Shown here in pieces: positions 5,426 through 6,331 of a stretch of DNA of 6,331 bases. Below the pieces are notes generated by a model, which did no database searches, was not told the origin of the DNA, and was given only the letters and a program-made list of their open reading frames with translations. This DNA comes from an uncultured Paracoccaceae bacterium (GTDB lineage Bacteria > Pseudomonadota > Alphaproteobacteria > Rhodobacterales > Rhodobacteraceae). The translations under genes and the position numbers were made by a program. Where the stretch lies: NCBI GenBank assembly GCA_913054485.1, contig CAJXHQ010000192.1, positions 1 to 6,331 of the forward strand. The letters run 5' to 3'. The number at the start of each line of letters is the position of its first letter. Position 1 is the first letter of the stretch.

Positions 5426-6331
5426 TTTTTTGCCCTTCGTTCGGTCCGCCCGATGCGCGCTGCAAGGCGCTAATCAGGAGCGTGGCCACAAGCAGCGCCA
5501 GCAGCACCCGCCCGATATGATGCGTGCCGGCAAAGGTCGCCTCCTGTCCCATGGCCACGGCCACCAGCGACATCTCGGCCAGATCGCCCGGCGCATAGGC
5601 CACCATCAGGGCCAGCGGATCCCAGCCGCTGATCCGTGCCGCAGCAAGGGTGGCGGCCGCAGCGATGGCCACTTGCACGCCTGCCGCCATGGCGGCGCCC
5701 TGAATGGAGCGCAGCAGCGCGCGCAGCGGAGTGCCAAGAAACCGCGCACCGACGGTGATGCCGACAAACACCTGCACCCCACCAGAGCGCTATTCCGGGA
5801 TGGTAAATCCGGACGTGCCGGTGACATGCAGCGCCGCGCTGGCTGCCATCGGCACGATGATCAGCGGGGCGGGCAGCCTGGTGCAGCGGTTCGCGGCCAG
5901 CCCCAAGGGCAATGCAGCCGGCCAGCCACAGAAGGTCTTGGACAGATAATTCTGCCGTCGCAGCCGGAGCAGAGGCGGCCTTCGAAACGCTGAACAGGGT
6001 GACCAGAAAAGGGATCATCAGTATCAAGGGGGCAATCCGGGTCGCCTGCACGATGGCCACCCGCCCCTGGTCCGCCCCGGCCTGGCCGCTGAGCAGGATC
6101 ATCTCGGCAATGCCGCCCGGCATGGCGCAAAGTTCAGCGGTGCCGGGGGCGAAGTTCAAGCGCCGCAGAAGGCGGAAATTGACGGCGCCGCCGGCCGCCA
6201 GAACAATCAGCAGGAACAGCAGAGAATAAGCCTAGGCACCAGCCCCGGCCAGCACGCCGGCGGTGACAGATGCTCCCAGCATCGCGCCCACGGTGGCGCG
6301 CACGAACGGCATGATCAGGTCGGGCTGCTGT
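5394..6331 (-). pseudogene. AbrB-family membrane protein pseudogene (cut by window end)
   Basis: The gene enters from the right edge and is read leftward. It shows the internally duplicated AbrB family (Pfam AmoA/AbrB, often labelled putative ammonia monooxygenase). First comes a helix pair, VRATVGAMLGASVTAGVLAG, then TAG at 6234-6232, probably in place of Trp. Next are LLFLLIVLAAGGAV, AELCAMPGGIAEMILLSGQA, RVAIVQATRIAPLILMIPFL and DLLWLAGCIALG. A frame shift near 5895 leads to LPAPLIIVPMAASAALHVTG and a second TAG at 5792-5790. The second repeat follows: QVFVGITVGARFLGTPL, MVAYAPGDLAEMSLVAVAMG and HHIGRVLLALLVATLL. The paired PGGIAEM and PGDLAEM motifs are the family mark. About 310 of roughly 350 codons are present, with many hydrophobic segments. 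The role of the family is poorly known. It ends at 5394, overlapping the aconitase start by 32 bases, so the two were probably one operon. Confidence 0.88.

Noticed and set aside
1..6331. Mobile element, CRISPR array or tRNA as the cause of the rearrangements
   Set aside because: No transposase or integrase motif, regular repeat-spacer pattern, target-site duplication or cloverleaf could be recognised by eye on either strand.

Overview
The window is high-GC and protein-dense. Its gene families (AspDH with the PKNANVAA motif, HGGYW kynurenine formamidase, a TctC/Bug-type binding protein, an AbrB-family membrane protein, an AcnA-like aconitase) suggest an alphaproteobacterium, most likely Rhodobacterales/Roseobacter group. 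That assignment is inferred from recognised protein motifs only. The dominant character of the region is decay: only two complete, undamaged genes are visible (an arylformamidase-like hydrolase and methylglyoxal synthase). Almost everything else is a remnant carrying frameshifts, in-frame stops and internal deletions that no single base-calling error could explain.

Layout, left to right. 1-263 (+): intact 3' end of an aspartate dehydrogenase gene (nadX type), cut by the window edge. 318-460 (+): a probable scrap of a LysR-type regulator effector domain. 461-1089 (+): an NAD(P)-dependent aldehyde dehydrogenase pseudogene that has lost its catalytic centre. 1232-1451 (+): the N-terminal part of a P-loop sulfotransferase-like protein, frameshifted and stopped. 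It abuts, tail to tail, a minus-strand remnant (1448-1754) resembling the C-terminus of tryptophan 2,3-dioxygenase.

1767-3267 (-): reading leftward, a TctC/Bug solute-binding-protein fragment runs into the C-terminal quarter of kynureninase, then the intact arylformamidase, then the TDO-like remnant. This looks like a former tryptophan-to-anthranilate (kynurenine pathway) operon in which only the middle enzyme survives. 3268-3419 holds a hairpin-forming inverted repeat and the leader of an intact methylglyoxal synthase gene (3420-3812, +).

3846-6331 (-): an AbrB-family membrane protein pseudogene enters from the right edge and overlaps, by 32 bases, the start of an AcnA-type aconitase pseudogene. 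The aconitase has lost about 40 percent of its usual length in at least three deletions but still shows its Fe-S cysteine motifs.

No tRNA, rRNA, CRISPR array, insertion sequence or recognisable mobile element was seen. The region does not look like a new functional system; it reads as a reduced metabolic cluster in which two genes appear to have been kept. There is no gene-free stretch longer than 300 bases; the gaps 264-317, 1090-1231 and 3268-3419 are described under their neighbours.
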